A stretch of 64,000 nucleotides of DNA from Bordetella parapertussis (GCA_945895265.1 CAMDEF010000016.1:4937-68936), one strand, 5' to 3'; positions 46,098-56,002 are shown, counted from the first letter of the stretch. The notes: generated from the letters alone by a model not told the origin. Numbers and translations are program-made.

Positions 46098-47930
46098 ATG
46101 TGTGGCATTGTGGGTGCAGTCGCTTCAAGAGACATTACACCGATTTTGCTCGAAGGGCTAAGTCGTCTTGAGTATCGTGGCTATGATTCGTGCGGTGTTG
46201 CGGTGTTTGACAATGGCGCGTTGCGACGCGCCCGCAGCACTGAACGGGTGGCTGAATTGGCCGACACGATTGCCCGTGAGCACATCACTGGGTTCACGGG
46301 CATTGCGCACACGCGCTGGGCCACGCACGGTGCCCCTGTGACACGCAACGCCCATCCACATTTCTCTGCCCTGGGCCAAGACACACCCAGCATTGCCCTA
46401 GTGCATAACGGCATCATTGAAAATCACGAAGAGTTGCGCACCGAATTGCAAGCGGTGGGTTATCTGTTTGAAAGCCAAACCGATACCGAGGTGATCGCGC
46501 ATCTGGTTCATCATCTGTACCACGGCGACTTACTCGAGACTGTGCAGCAGGCCGTGAAGCGGTTGAAAGGCGCCTACGCGATTGCGGTGTTTTGTCGTGA
46601 CGAGCCACACCGCATTGTGGCGGCGCGTTACGGGTCGCCACTTGTGATCGGACGCGGACAAACCGAAAACTTTTTGGCCTCGGATGCCTTGGCATTGGCG
46701 GGTACGACCGATAAAATTGTGTATCTTGAAGATGGTGATGTTGCTGACTTGCAGCTTGGCAATGTCTGGATCATGGATGCAACGGGTAAGCAGGTCAATC
46801 GCAAGATCAATACGGTGCAGGTGCATACCGGTGCGGCAGAGCTTGGCCCGTATCGCCATTACATGCAAAAAGAAATTTTTGAGCAACCGCGCGCTGTCGC
46901 TGACACGCTGGAGGATGTTGAATCGATTACCCCTGAAATGTTTGGCGACAAGGCGTACAAGATCTTTAAACAAATTGATCGCGTCTTAATTTTGGCGTGC
47001 GGTACAAGCTATTACGCGGGGCTCACCGCGCAATACTGGATCGAGTCGGTGGCAAAAATCCCAGTGTCAGTTGAGATTGCCAGCGAGTATCGATACCGCG
47101 ACAGCGTGCCTCACGCAAACACTCTTGTGGTCACGATCTCGCAGTCTGGCGAAACGGCCGATACGCTTGCGGCGCTAAAACATGCGCGTTCGCTTGGCAT
47201 GCAGCACACACTGACGATTTGTAACGTGTCAACGAGTGCGATGGTGCGCGAGTGCGAGCTTGCGTATATTACGCGTGCAGGTGTTGAAATTGGTGTGGCA
47301 TCCACCAAAGCCTTTACCACCCAGCTCACGGCGTTGTTCATGCTGACACTGGCCTTGGCTCAGGTGCACGGCCAGTTGACCGAGCAACAAGAGGCCGCAC
47401 ACGTGAAGGCGTTGCGTCACTTGCCAGCAGCGATTAGCGCCGTGCTTGCGCTTGAGCCACAAATTATGGCTTGGGCCGACCGCTTTGCGACCAAAGAAAA
47501 CGCGCTGTTTCTAGGACGCGGTATGCATTACCCAATTGCCCTCGAAGGCGCGCTCAAGCTCAAAGAGATTAGCTATATTCACGCCGAGGCTTACCCAGCA
47601 GGCGAACTTAAGCACGGCCCCTTAGCGCTGGTGACCGAGCAAATGCCCGTGGTGACGATTGCACCCAATGATGCGTTGCTAGAAAAGCTCAAATCGAATA
47701 TTCAAGAGGTACGCGCGCGCGGCGGCGAGCTCTATGTGTTTGCCGACATGGATACGCGTATCGTGAGCGCCGAGGGCGTGCATGTGATTCGGATGCCTGA
47801 GCACTATGGGCTGCTGTCACCGATTTTGCACACAGTGCCGTTGCAGTTATTGGCTTACCATACCGCGTGTTCGCGCGGCACTGATGTCGATAAGCCGCGT
47901 AATCTGGCAAAGAGTGTGACGGTGGAGTAG
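46098..47930 (+). CDS. glmS: Glucosamine-fructose-6-phosphate aminotransferase (isomerising)
   Basis: Makes glucosamine-6-phosphate from fructose-6-phosphate and glutamine, the entry into UDP-GlcNAc synthesis. The protein has 610 residues. Its N-terminal glutaminase begins MCGIVGAV with the nucleophile C2, and includes RWATHG and [11 protein letters not shown]. Two SIS domains follow ([25 protein letters not shown]). The C-terminus ends in the highly conserved [15 protein letters not shown] precedes the ATG at 46098; an upstream TTG in the same frame is rejected because the N-terminal Cys must follow Met. Confidence 0.98.
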   Translation: MCGIVGAVASRDITPILLEGLSRLEYRGYDSCGVAVFDNGALRRARSTERVAELADTIAREHITGFTGIAHTRWATHGAPVTRNAHPHFSALGQDTPSIALVHNGIIENHEELRTELQAVGYLFESQTDTEVIAHLVHHLYHGDLLETVQQAVKRLKGAYAIAVFCRDEPHRIVAARYGSPLVIGRGQTENFLASDALALAGTTDKIVYLEDGDVADLQLGNVWIMDATGKQVNRKINTVQVHTGAAELGPYRHYMQKEIFEQPRAVADTLEDVESITPEMFGDKAYKIFKQIDRVLILACGTSYYAGLTAQYWIESVAKIPVSVEIASEYRYRDSVPHANTLVVTISQSGETADTLAALKHARSLGMQHTLTICNVSTSAMVRECELAYITRAGVEIGVASTKAFTTQLTALFMLTLALAQVHGQLTEQQEAAHVKALRHLPAAISAVLALEPQIMAWADRFATKENALFLGRGMHYPIALEGALKLKEISYIHAEAYPAGELKHGPLALVTEQMPVVTIAPNDALLEKLKSNIQEVRARGGELYVFADMDTRIVSAEGVHVIRMPEHYGLLSPILHTVPLQLLAYHTACSRGTDVDKPRNLAKSVTVE

Positions 47931-47984
47931 TTTCGTTAGGGGGTCAAGAAGACCGAGGCTTGATAGTCCGATACGATTTGGTGA

Positions 47985-48173
47985 TTCGGACTAGAGGGGA
48001 TTTCAGTGACTGCTGAAGGTGTGGAAACTCAACAGCAACGCAACGTGTTGGTGCAGTTAGGCTGCCATTGTGGACAGGGTTGGTACTTTGAAAAAGACCA
48101 ACCCCTAGAGCGCTTGCACGGCTTACCCGCTACGTTTGGGCCGCCGGTGGTGACTGCGCTAGAGGGCGCCTAA
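47985..48173 (+). pseudogene. C-terminal remnant of an EAL-domain c-di-GMP phosphodiesterase
   Basis: Within the 252-bp gap behind glmS, the frame VTAEGVETQQQRNVLVQLGCHCGQGWYFEKDQPLE can be read. It matches the end of EAL domains (AEGVET and the GCDYGQG-like GCHCGQG). It then runs to a TAA at 48171. An in-frame stop lies just upstream at 47982, and no start or remaining domain is present. The catalytic EAL motif is lost, so this is a gene fragment without activity. It is convergent with the gamma-glutamyltransferase gene. Confidence 0.75.
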
Positions 48174-48182
48174 GCCTCAAGC

Positions 48183-49784
48183 TTAGTAACCTACCGCCTC
48201 ACCATCGCGGCGGTGGTCAGAACCCGCCGCGTAAGCAAAGGGCCCAGTGCTCGTTTGCTTTTCGCCTAGGCGAGCAATCAACTGTGCGCTACCAAAATCG
48301 GTACTGTCGACAGCTGCCACGATTGGCGTGTGACCCATGGCTTTGAGCCCCGCGACAACAGCGGGGCTAACAGTGGCCTCAACAGTCAGTTCAGCTACGT
48401 CATTGATGCGCCAGCGCGGCGCGTCTGAGCAGGCCTGTGGATTGTGCTGTTCAACGACACGACGCAACACCATCTGCATATGGCCTTGTGCTTGCATGTT
48501 GCCACCCATCACGCCGAACGCCATTTCAGGTTGGCCATCACGCGTCATGAAGGCGGGGATAATCGTGTGCATGGGGCGCTTGCCGCCTGCGACTTGATTG
48601 GGGTGGCCAGGGGTCGTGACAAAACCAGAGCCGCGATTTTGTAGCGCGATGCCGGTTTTAGGCACGACCACGCCCGAACCAAAGCCTTTGAAGTTGGACT
48701 GAATAAACGAAATCATGCGACCCTCTGCATCAGAGGCGCATAAATAAATGGTGCCGCCTGAGGGTGGCTGGCCCGCCGCATAGGTGCCTGCTTTTTTCGG
48801 GTCGATCAGCTTGGCGCGCTCGCGTGCATACGACTTGCTGAGCAAATCTTTTGCGCTGACTTTCATAAACGCCGGGTCGGCAACGTGTGCATACAAATCG
48901 GAAAACGCTACACGCATGGCTTCAACTTCTAAGTGCATGCGTTCGGCTGACCCTGGAGCGGTTTCGTTGTAAGGCAGGTGCTCGATGATGTTGAGCGCCA
49001 GCAAGGCGGTGAGGCCCTGACCATTAGGCGGGATCTCGTGCACGTCGTAGCCGCGAAAGTTGGTCGAGATAGGCTCGACCCAGTCGGCTTGATGCGCGGC
49101 CAAGTCAGCCTCTGTCATTACCGCGCCACACTCTGCCGAAAAGGCCGCAATCATCTTGGCTAAGCGACCACGATAAAACGACTCACCCTTGGTACGGGCA
49201 ATATCTTCAAGGGTATCGGCTTGATCGGCAAATTTCCAGATCTCGCCAGTCGCGGGTGCGCGACCATTGGGCATGAAAGCGCTAAAGCCAGGGTACTGCG
49301 CCAAATCTTTGACTGCTGCAGCCCATTGCTTAGAGATGACCGGGCTGACCGGAAACCCTTCGCGCGCGTGACGAATTGCGTCTTTAAACAAATCTTCAAA
49401 GGGCAGTTGGCCAAAATTGTTTGACAGAGCCACCCACTGTGAAACGGCGCCCGGCACGGTCACTGACTCCCAACCGTTCTTGGGCATGGTGGCCATACCC
49501 TTAAAGCGCTCAGGCGACCAAGCAGCCGGCGCACGCCCAGAGGCGTTCAAGCCGTGCAGCTTTTTGCCATCCCAAATAATCGAGAAACCGTCGCCGCCAA
49601 TACCGTTCATAGTGGGCTCAACGACTGTGAGCGTGATGGCTGCAGCAATGGCGGCGTCAATGGCATTGCCACCGCGCGCAAACACCGCTGCGCCCGCTTG
49701 TGAAGCGAGTGGCTGCGAGGTTGAAACAATATTGCGTGCCAGCACGGGTTGACGGCCAGACTGAAATGGGAGTTGCCAGTTCAT
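48183..49784 (-). CDS. Gamma-glutamyltransferase-family protein (YwrD type)
   Basis: Ntn-hydrolase of 533 residues that is expected to self-cleave before its nucleophile Thr. The cleavage region is GGTIYLCASDAEGRMISFIQSNFKGFGSG, in place of the DTTHLSVVD form of secreted GGTs. Other family segments are GGNAIDAAIAAAITLTVVEPTMNGIGGDGFSI, NGQGLTALLALNIIE and RPMHTIIPAF. There is no signal peptide, so it is probably cytoplasmic and may act on a gamma-glutamyl or cephalosporin-like amide of unknown identity. Family membership is firm; the substrate is not. Confidence 0.9.
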   Translation of the reverse strand: MNWQLPFQSGRQPVLARNIVSTSQPLASQAGAAVFARGGNAIDAAIAAAITLTVVEPTMNGIGGDGFSIIWDGKKLHGLNASGRAPAAWSPERFKGMATMPKNGWESVTVPGAVSQWVALSNNFGQLPFEDLFKDAIRHAREGFPVSPVISKQWAAAVKDLAQYPGFSAFMPNGRAPATGEIWKFADQADTLEDIARTKGESFYRGRLAKMIAAFSAECGAVMTEADLAAHQADWVEPISTNFRGYDVHEIPPNGQGLTALLALNIIEHLPYNETAPGSAERMHLEVEAMRVAFSDLYAHVADPAFMKVSAKDLLSKSYARERAKLIDPKKAGTYAAGQPPSGGTIYLCASDAEGRMISFIQSNFKGFGSGVVVPKTGIALQNRGSGFVTTPGHPNQVAGGKRPMHTIIPAFMTRDGQPEMAFGVMGGNMQAQGHMQMVLRRVVEQHNPQACSDAPRWRINDVAELTVEATVSPAVVAGLKAMGHTPIVAAVDSTDFGSAQLIARLGEKQTSTGPFAYAAGSDHRRDGEAVGY

Positions 49785-49960
49785 GAGTGAAAAGATTCCT
49801 GCGAAGGTTGAGTAACAAGAGCAATAGGTCAGTATGTTGGCGCTTTAGCATGACGTCGCGCCAAGGCAGAAATGAGCGCCCTGACAGTATGAGGTTGGCC
49901 CATCATAATCGTTGGCGTAGTTTCTGGCTTGTTGTTGGCGTCTACGCGGGCGGTAGCAAC

Positions 49961-49982
49961 AAAAAAAGCGCCAAAGCGCTTT
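49961..49982 (-). terminator. Rho-independent terminator of the aminotransferase gene
   Basis: On the minus strand a 7-bp perfect stem (AAAGCGC/GCGCTTT) with a 4-base loop is followed by a run of T. It lies about 25 bp behind the aminotransferase stop codon. The rest of 49785-50005 holds nothing I could identify. Confidence 0.85.
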
Positions 49983-50005
49983 CTTTGTTGGGCTTAAGCG
50001 CGAAC

Positions 50006-51352
50006 TTAAGCAACCATATGAATCGCTTTTTTAACCGTATTGAAAATTTCATCAATCTGGTCTTCGCTGACGATCAGCGGTGGCGAAAACGCCAAGCTGT
50101 CGCCGGTGTAGCGAACTAACACGCCCATTTCTAAGCACTTCAAGAAAACGTCATACGCGCGTGCACCTGGCGCACCTGCACGCGACTCAAGTTCAACCGC
50201 ACCCATCAAGCCAAGGTTTCGGATATCTTTGACGTAAGGCTCGCCACGCAGCGCGTGGATCGCTTTTTCAAATTTCGGAGCAAGAGCCAACGAACGATCG
50301 AATAATTTTTCGCGCTTGTAGATTTCTTGGGTTGCCAGGCAGGCAGCTGCAGCGGCAGGATGCGATGAATAGGTGTAGCCGTGAAACATTTCAATCGCAT
50401 TGGCTGGGCTGGCGTTAAGAATCGCGTCGTAGATATGGGTTTGAGCCGCGACAGCCGACATCGGGATCGAAGCGTTGTTGATGGCTTTGGCCATCGTAAT
50501 CATATCGGGGGTCACACCAAAAAATTCGCTGGCAGTGGCTTTGCCTAAGCGACCAAAGCCTGTGATCACCTCATCAAATATCAGCAAGATGCCATGCTTG
50601 GTGCAGAGCTCGCGCAGGCGTTGCAGGTAACCGACAGGCGGCACCAACACGCCGGTTGAGCCAGCAACCGGTTCAACGATCACGGCCGCAATCGTCGAGG
50701 CGTCGTGCAAGGCGCACAGGCTTTCAAGATGGTCAGCAAGGTGCATGCCCCATTGCGGCTGACCTTTGCTAAAGCCCATGTCAGGGATGCTATGTGTGTG
50801 CGGCAAATGATCAACGCCAGGGATCAGGTTGGCCGAATAGGCCTTGCGATTGGCAACGATGCCACCGACTGAAATGCCGCCGAAACCCACGCCGCTATAG
50901 CCACGCTCGCGACCAATCAAACGCGTACGCTGGGCTTCGCCACGCGAGCGGTGATAGGCCAATGCCATCTTGAGTGCGGTGTCGACAGCTTCAGAACCAG
51001 AGTTAGCAAAGAAGATGCGATCCAAGCCTTTTGGCATCACGCCAGCGACAACTTTGGCAGCTTCAAACGCTAACGGGTGCGCCATCTGAAAGGGCGGTGC
51101 GTAATCAAGCTCTTGCATTTGCTTGTGCACGGCCTCAATAATTTCGGCGCGGCCATGACCAGCGTTGACGCACCAGAGGCCAGCGCTTGCATCAAGCACC
51201 TTCTGGCCATCCATGGTGGTGAAGTGCATATCTTTGGCACTTTTAAGAATGCGCGGGGCAGCTTTGAACTGACGGTTGCCTGTGAAAGGCATCCAGAAAT
51301 TGGTCATGTCCACACTATTGGACAGGCTAACGGCTTCGGTGATAGCGTTCAT
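50006..51352 (-). CDS. Omega-amino acid (beta-alanine):pyruvate aminotransferase, class III
   Basis: PLP-dependent aminotransferase of 448 residues. Class-III landmarks: NFWMPFTGNRQFKAAPRIL near the start (typical of the beta-alanine:pyruvate group), FANSGSEAVDTALKMAL, LIFDEVITGFGRLG, and the PLP-lysine region AKAINNASIPMSAV. The C-terminus is GDSLAFSPPLIVSEDQIDEIF. CGGAGAACCCC before the ATG at 51352 sets the start 45 bp inside the open frame. The divergent MocR gene suggests that a related amine or amino acid controls it. Substrates such as beta-alanine, GABA or taurine are possible. Confidence 0.93.
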   Translation of the reverse strand: MNAITEAVSLSNSVDMTNFWMPFTGNRQFKAAPRILKSAKDMHFTTMDGQKVLDASAGLWCVNAGHGRAEIIEAVHKQMQELDYAPPFQMAHPLAFEAAKVVAGVMPKGLDRIFFANSGSEAVDTALKMALAYHRSRGEAQRTRLIGRERGYSGVGFGGISVGGIVANRKAYSANLIPGVDHLPHTHSIPDMGFSKGQPQWGMHLADHLESLCALHDASTIAAVIVEPVAGSTGVLVPPVGYLQRLRELCTKHGILLIFDEVITGFGRLGKATASEFFGVTPDMITMAKAINNASIPMSAVAAQTHIYDAILNASPANAIEMFHGYTYSSHPAAAAACLATQEIYKREKLFDRSLALAPKFEKAIHALRGEPYVKDIRNLGLMGAVELESRAGAPGARAYDVFLKCLEMGVLVRYTGDSLAFSPPLIVSEDQIDEIFNTVKKAIHMVA

Positions 51353-51408
51353 GGGGTTCTCCGGTAATCGGGTTGTACGCTTACTGTAGCGCCGCAATAC
51401 CGGTCGTG

Positions 51409-51448
51409 ACCAGTACAGTTATACAAATATGTGGCAAACTGTACTGGT
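51409..51448. promoter_or_regulatory. Perfect 12-bp inverted-repeat operator between aminotransferase and MocR genes
   Basis: Arms ACCAGTACAGTT (51409-51420) and AACTGTACTGGT (51437-51448) are separated by 16 bp. On the minus strand TATAAC (51418-51423) overlaps the left arm and is a plausible -10 for the aminotransferase. It is the obvious candidate for binding by the divergent MocR regulator. It also covers the upstream GTG at 51431, which argues that the true MocR start lies downstream. Confidence 0.82.
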
Positions 51449-51514
51449 ACCTGGGTGACTTGGGACAGCGCTTGCGCGCCCCAGCCTCAGTGGTTCGCCC
51501 GTTCTCACCTAAAG

Positions 51515-52924
51515 GTGCCTCAATTGGCCTTTTCACTGAATCTTGATCGCCAAGCTGACCTGAGCTTGGTCGAGCAAATCGTCGCTACGTTGACCGCTGC
51601 GATCGCGAGTCGTGCCTTACGGGCGGGTGACGCTTTACCTTCGGTGCGCCAGTTGGCGCGTGAGCAGGGCCTCAGCGCCTTTACCGTCTCAGAGGCGTAT
51701 CAGCGCCTGGTCGCGGCCGGTCAAGTGGTGGCGAAGCGGGGCGCCTCCTATCGTGTGGTGGATAAGCGTGCGGCGCTGCCCCAGTCAATCCCCACGTGGT
51801 CCGCACCGACTCTGAGTGCGGCGTGGCTGTTGTCAGACGTTTTCGCCGACCACTCGGTGCCGATCAAGGCGGGTTGTGGTTGGATACCCGGCGAGTGGAT
51901 CAACGAAAGTGGTTTACAGCATGCCTTGCGCACCGTCAGTCGTGTGCCGGGCGCGCGGTTTGGCGGCTATGGACACCCCTATGGCATGGCGTCGTTGCGC
52001 GAGCAAATCGCAGCCAGGCTCAGGCGCAATGACATCCCTGTTGAGGCTGCAAATGTGCTGCTCACTCAGGGTGCTACGCAAGCACTTGATTTGGTGGTGC
52101 GCACGATCTTACGTCCTGGCGATACTGTCATTGTTGAAGATCCTTGTTATTGCAATTTGCTTCAGATTTTGCAGCTTGCGGGTTTAAAGGTTGTGGGCTT
52201 GCCCCGAAACGCAGACGGCCATGATCTTGATCAGCTCAGTCAGTTGATTAAGCGCGCGCGCCCCAAAGCGATTTTTATAAATACTGTGTTGCAAAATCCT
52301 TCAGGTACCACGTTATCGTTGAGTCGCGCCAAGGGCTTGCTTGAGATCGCCGATCAGCACGGCTTATGGGTGATCGAAGACGATATCTATCGCGAGCTCG
52401 CACCTGAAGGCGCGCCGTGCCTCGCTGCACTCGAGGGGCTGCGTCGCGTCATCTATATTTCAGGCTTCTCGAAAACGATTACGCCTACGTTGCGGGTGGG
52501 CTATGTGGCCGCACATCCTGACATACTGGCAAGTTTGGCGCGCAGCAAAATGGCCGTTGGCCTCACTTCGTCAGAGGTCACCGAGCGTTTGGTGGCCAAC
52601 GTTTTGACAGATGGTCACTACCAACAACATCTCAAGTTTTTAACCGAAAAATTAAAACAGGCGCATCAGCGTGTGTGCGCAAGTATGCAGGCAGTGGGCG
52701 TTGAGATTTTTGAGCAACCAGAAGCCGGTTTGTTTTTGTGGGCGCGTCTGCCGATTGATCAAAAACAAAGTACCGGTGTCGCAACCCGCGCCTTGCAACA
52801 TGGCATTTGGTTGGCCCCTGGGGCATATTTTCGACCGGAAGATCGCGCTTCGAACTGGTTTCGCTTTAACGTGGCCAACTCAGATCATCCGGTTTTATGG
52901 GATTTCATCCGCACGCTTTCTTAG
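51515..52924 (+). CDS. MocR-type (GntR + aminotransferase-like) PLP-dependent regulator
   Basis: A winged-helix GntR domain (SLVEQIVATLTAAIASRALRAGDALPSVRQLAREQGLSAFTVSEAYQRLVAAGQVVAKRGASYRV) is fused to a type-I aminotransferase fold. The PLP lysine is in ISGFSKTITPTLRVGYVAAHP. Such proteins use bound PLP and an amino acid effector to activate a neighbouring gene. The frame opens at 51431, but that GTG lies within the operator, so I chose the GTG at 51515 (469 residues); a TTG at 51524 is another option. It is divergent from the aminotransferase. Confidence 0.88.
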   Translation: MPQLAFSLNLDRQADLSLVEQIVATLTAAIASRALRAGDALPSVRQLAREQGLSAFTVSEAYQRLVAAGQVVAKRGASYRVVDKRAALPQSIPTWSAPTLSAAWLLSDVFADHSVPIKAGCGWIPGEWINESGLQHALRTVSRVPGARFGGYGHPYGMASLREQIAARLRRNDIPVEAANVLLTQGATQALDLVVRTILRPGDTVIVEDPCYCNLLQILQLAGLKVVGLPRNADGHDLDQLSQLIKRARPKAIFINTVLQNPSGTTLSLSRAKGLLEIADQHGLWVIEDDIYRELAPEGAPCLAALEGLRRVIYISGFSKTITPTLRVGYVAAHPDILASLARSKMAVGLTSSEVTERLVANVLTDGHYQQHLKFLTEKLKQAHQRVCASMQAVGVEIFEQPEAGLFLWARLPIDQKQSTGVATRALQHGIWLAPGAYFRPEDRASNWFRFNVANSDHPVLWDFIRTLS

Positions 52925-52991
52925 AGCTGTTCGCGCGCCAAAGTCGGTGCGCGCGGCGCGCCTTAGGGTTCTCTGTTGTCAGAATGCTTTT

Positions 52992-53477
52992 CTAACGGTC
53001 AACCGCCAAATAAAGCGTCTCTTTGATTTCTTCCATGACAACGTAGCTGCGCGACTCGGCTGAAGCAGGCAGGCGTTTGAGGATCTCGCCCAAAAGCTGT
53101 CGATATTTGCTCATCTCAGCCAAACGCGCCTTGATCAAATAATCAAAATCACCCGACACGAGGTGGCATTCCATGACCTCAGGAACATATTCAAGTTCTT
53201 TTTTGACTTTTTCAAAAACGTCATCGGATTTTGTCGAGAGCTTGATCTCAAGAAATACCAACAGACTCTTGCCAAGCGCGGCAGGGTTGACTCGCGCGTA
53301 GTAGCCCATGATGATGCCTTCACGCTCGAGTCGTTTGACACGTTCTGAACAAGGGGTCGCAGACAGGTTCACACGCTCGGCCAAGTCGGTCATTGAGATG
53401 CGGCCATCGCGTTGTAAGACATCGAGTATCTTGAGGTCGATGCGGTCGAGCGGGCGCGGGGGGTCTTTTATCGTCAC
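52992..53477 (-). CDS. Lrp/AsnC-family transcription regulator
   Basis: A regulator of about 161 residues. HTH region: LDRIDLKILDVLQRDGRISMTDLAERVNLSATPCSERVKRLEREGIIMGYYARVN. The RAM domain continues LVFLEIKLSTKSDDVFEKVKKELEYVPEVMECHLVSGDFDYLIKARL, with the GDFDYLL effector-pocket motif. It is closer to classical Lrp than the protein at 45478. The frame opens with TTG at 53498, but a GTG at 53477 after GGATC fits the family better. It stands between the MocR gene and the carboxylesterase; targets unknown. Confidence 0.9.
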   Translation of the reverse strand: MTIKDPPRPLDRIDLKILDVLQRDGRISMTDLAERVNLSATPCSERVKRLEREGIIMGYYARVNPAALGKSLLVFLEIKLSTKSDDVFEKVKKELEYVPEVMECHLVSGDFDYLIKARLAEMSKYRQLLGEILKRLPASAESRSYVVMEEIKETLYLAVDR

Positions 53478-53596
53478 GGGGCAGATCCGAAAAGTCAAAA
53501 CAGTAAAAGGCAGGTAAAACTATGGCTTAACGACTTGATTTTAGTGATTTCTGCTGTAATGCTGTCAGAATCTTTTTACATGGATCTCAACGCCCT

Positions 53597-54874
53597 ATGT
53601 CGATCGCCCCACAGCCCGTCACCGTTACGCTTAAGCAAGGCCAAGTCACAGGTCTGCAAACCCAGACGGTCACGCAGTTCTTAGGGCTGCGTTACGCCCA
53701 AGCTCCAACCGGCGCCTTGCGCTTTGCTCCGCCGCAAGCCTTATTGCCCCAGCCGCCGTTTGACGCAACCCAATCGGGGCCCGTGTGCCCGCAGTTGCCC
53801 TCTCGCCTGCGTACGGTGATGGGTGACTTTGAGGACGGGCAAGATGAAGACTGTTTGCGCTTAGCGATTTGGACACCTGGCTGCGACCGGCGTAAGCGCC
53901 CAGTGGTGGTGTGGCTACACGGCGGTGCCTGGCAAAGCGGTGGCGGCGCGCTGGCCTGGTACGACGGTACTCGCCTGGCGGCGAAGGGTGACTGCGTAGT
54001 GGTTGGTGTCAATTATCGGCTTGCCGCGCTCGGATGGTTATATGTGCCGGGTGAAACGGCCAACATGGGGCTGCTTGATGAAGAGGCTGCCGTGCGTTGG
54101 GTGGTCGACAACATCGAGCATTTTGGCGGTGACCCTGCCAACATCACCATGATGGGTCAGTCGGCGGGGGGCTTCAATATTGCAGCGATGCTCGCGCGCG
54201 AGCCCCTCTTCAGCCGTGCGATTTTGCAAAGCGCGTCGCTTGGGCGCGGGTTTCGTGAACCGGCGCAAGCCGCGCACCTCAGCCGCGTGTTTTTGCAGGC
54301 GGCAGGTGCGCAGACTGTTGAGCAGGCGCGTGCCTTGCCGGTGGCGAGTTTATTGGCAGCTCAACAGGCCCCGAGCGTGATGGCTGCGCTCAAAGAAGAA
54401 GGCGCGAATCGCAGTTTATTTTGCCCGGTGGGTGATGCCGAGTTTTTTCGCTTGCCGCTTGCCCCACTGATGCAGCACGCGGCGACCCGTGCCGATGTGT
54501 TGCTAGGCTATACCCGCGATGAAATGACCGCGTTTCCGGGCACCGAGCGTGATACGGCCAGTCAACAACTGGGTGAAAAAATCTTTGGTGCCCCGTCGCG
54601 ACAATGGGCGCAAGACGCACACGCTGCTGGTCGGCAAGCGTGGGTGTTTGAGTTTGCTTATGGGCCTAATCCCGTGTTCGGCGCCTGCCATTGCAGCGAG
54701 TTGCCGTTTGTGTTTGGTAATGTTGAGAGCTTTGATGGGGCTGCAATGTTGCAGGGGATGACAGAAGAACATGGTGCGCGCCTAGTCGAGCAGATGCAGA
54801 ACGCTTGGATTGCGTTCATTCATGGCCGCTCGCCTGGCTGGGCACCCAGCCCAGCGGTGCATGTTTTTGAATAA
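53597..54874 (+). CDS. Type-B carboxylesterase family protein
   Basis: Alpha/beta-hydrolase of 425 residues. The nucleophile is S189 in MGQSAGGFN (GxSxG). The oxyanion loop is HGGAWQSGGG (108-117), and a C-terminal ACHCSELPFVFGN supplies the His; the acid residue could not be placed with certainty. FLGLRYAQAP is the family N-terminus. It is shorter than the usual 500 residues, mainly in loops. There is no signal peptide. It might release the acid taken up or used by the Bug and lyase genes downstream, but this is inference. Confidence 0.85.
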   Translation: MSIAPQPVTVTLKQGQVTGLQTQTVTQFLGLRYAQAPTGALRFAPPQALLPQPPFDATQSGPVCPQLPSRLRTVMGDFEDGQDEDCLRLAIWTPGCDRRKRPVVVWLHGGAWQSGGGALAWYDGTRLAAKGDCVVVGVNYRLAALGWLYVPGETANMGLLDEEAAVRWVVDNIEHFGGDPANITMMGQSAGGFNIAAMLAREPLFSRAILQSASLGRGFREPAQAAHLSRVFLQAAGAQTVEQARALPVASLLAAQQAPSVMAALKEEGANRSLFCPVGDAEFFRLPLAPLMQHAATRADVLLGYTRDEMTAFPGTERDTASQQLGEKIFGAPSRQWAQDAHAAGRQAWVFEFAYGPNPVFGACHCSELPFVFGNVESFDGAAMLQGMTEEHGARLVEQMQNAWIAFIHGRSPGWAPSPAVHVFE

Positions 54875-55000
54875 GATGGATCTTTGTCTGTGCTTAAAAT
54901 CCGTATTGGTGTCTTAGCGCCTGTGATGCGTGCTTGTTTTGCATCTTTCAGTGCTACGGGCACTCCTTTTTAAATTAGATTAAAACAAAGGATCATCAGT

Positions 55001-56002
55001 ATGCGTTTGAATATCCAGCTGTCTCGTGTCGCGCTGTTTGTGATGGCGGTGGGCGTCTGTAGCCTGTTCTTGCTGAGCCCGCGCGTGGCGCAGGCGCAAA
55101 CCCCGGGCGTCTACCCAGACAAGCCGGTCAAGATTATTGTGGCGAACCCGCCGGGTGGCCCGATCGACGTGATTTTGCGGGTGTTAGCCACGCGGCTCAG
55201 CGTGGTGTGGGGCCAACCCGTTGTGGTTGAAAATCGTCCGGGCGGTGCAGGCATCGTCAGTACGACGGCGCTGGTCAAAGCCCCGGCAGATGGTTACACG
55301 ATCGGAATGGTGGCCGCGTCGTCTGTCACCATCATGCCGTTTGCGGTAGACAGTTTGCCCTACGACCCAGTCAAAGACTTGCAGCCGATCTCATTGGTTG
55401 CGCGTACGCCCTTCATTTTTATTGTGCGCCAAGAGAGCCCGTTAAAAACCTGGCAAGATTTTGTTGAACAGGCCAAAACACGCGATTTGACGATCGGCTC
55501 TTACGCCATTGGTTCTGCCTTTCATATGGTCTGGGAGCAAACCGCACGCCGCGTAGGCATCAAGGCTGTCTATGCACCTGCCAACGCGGCGAGCAAGACG
55601 CAGGGTGATCTTGTGGGAGGCCAGTTGGATATTGCGCTTGAGGCGCCGTCTAGCGCTCGGGCAATGCTCGATGGCGGACGGGTGCGGGCGATTGCGATCA
55701 CCAGCCCCGAGCGCTTCGTGGGTTTGCCAGATACCCCAACCCTGTCTGAGTCTGGCTTAGCTGGTTATTCGTCGCTTCCGTGGCTCGGGTTGATGGGCCC
55801 GACCGGTATCCCCCCAGAGCGCGTTGCCCTGATTCAGAAAACCGTGGCGCAAATTTTGCAAGAGCCGGCCATGCTCAAACAACTCGAAACACTGGGGATG
55901 ATGCCGGTAGGCAGCACACCACAACAGATGGGTGAGACGATTGCGCAAGAGCGGCTGCTGATGCAGCCACTGGTAAAAGAACTCGGGATTCGCTTGAATT
56001 GA
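55001..56002 (+). CDS. Bug/TctC-family tripartite tricarboxylate receptor
   Basis: Periplasmic receptor, 333 residues. Signal peptide of about 33 residues (SPRVAQAQ). Family pattern: YPDKPVKIIVANPPGGPIDVILRVLATRL, then ENRPGGAGIVS, APADGYTIGM, and LVGGQLDIALEAPSSARAMLDGGRVRAIAITSPERF. The ligand pocket has PPGGPID where many members have PPGGGTD. It lies upstream of a small-acid gene set and could bind its substrate. It is convergent with the lyase gene, 57 bp apart, so not in one operon with it. Confidence 0.9.
   Translation: MRLNIQLSRVALFVMAVGVCSLFLLSPRVAQAQTPGVYPDKPVKIIVANPPGGPIDVILRVLATRLSVVWGQPVVVENRPGGAGIVSTTALVKAPADGYTIGMVAASSVTIMPFAVDSLPYDPVKDLQPISLVARTPFIFIVRQESPLKTWQDFVEQAKTRDLTIGSYAIGSAFHMVWEQTARRVGIKAVYAPANAASKTQGDLVGGQLDIALEAPSSARAMLDGGRVRAIAITSPERFVGLPDTPTLSESGLAGYSSLPWLGLMGPTGIPPERVALIQKTVAQILQEPAMLKQLETLGMMPVGSTPQQMGETIAQERLLMQPLVKELGIRLN

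Noticed and set aside
46098..47930. A glmS ribozyme in the glmS leader
   Set aside because: The leader is short and AT-rich and shows no sign of the ribozyme core; such ribozymes are known from Gram-positive bacteria.
51431..51514. Upstream GTG start of the MocR regulator
   Set aside because: The GTG lies inside the inverted-repeat operator and the extra 28 residues do not resemble the family N-terminus. It cannot be fully excluded.
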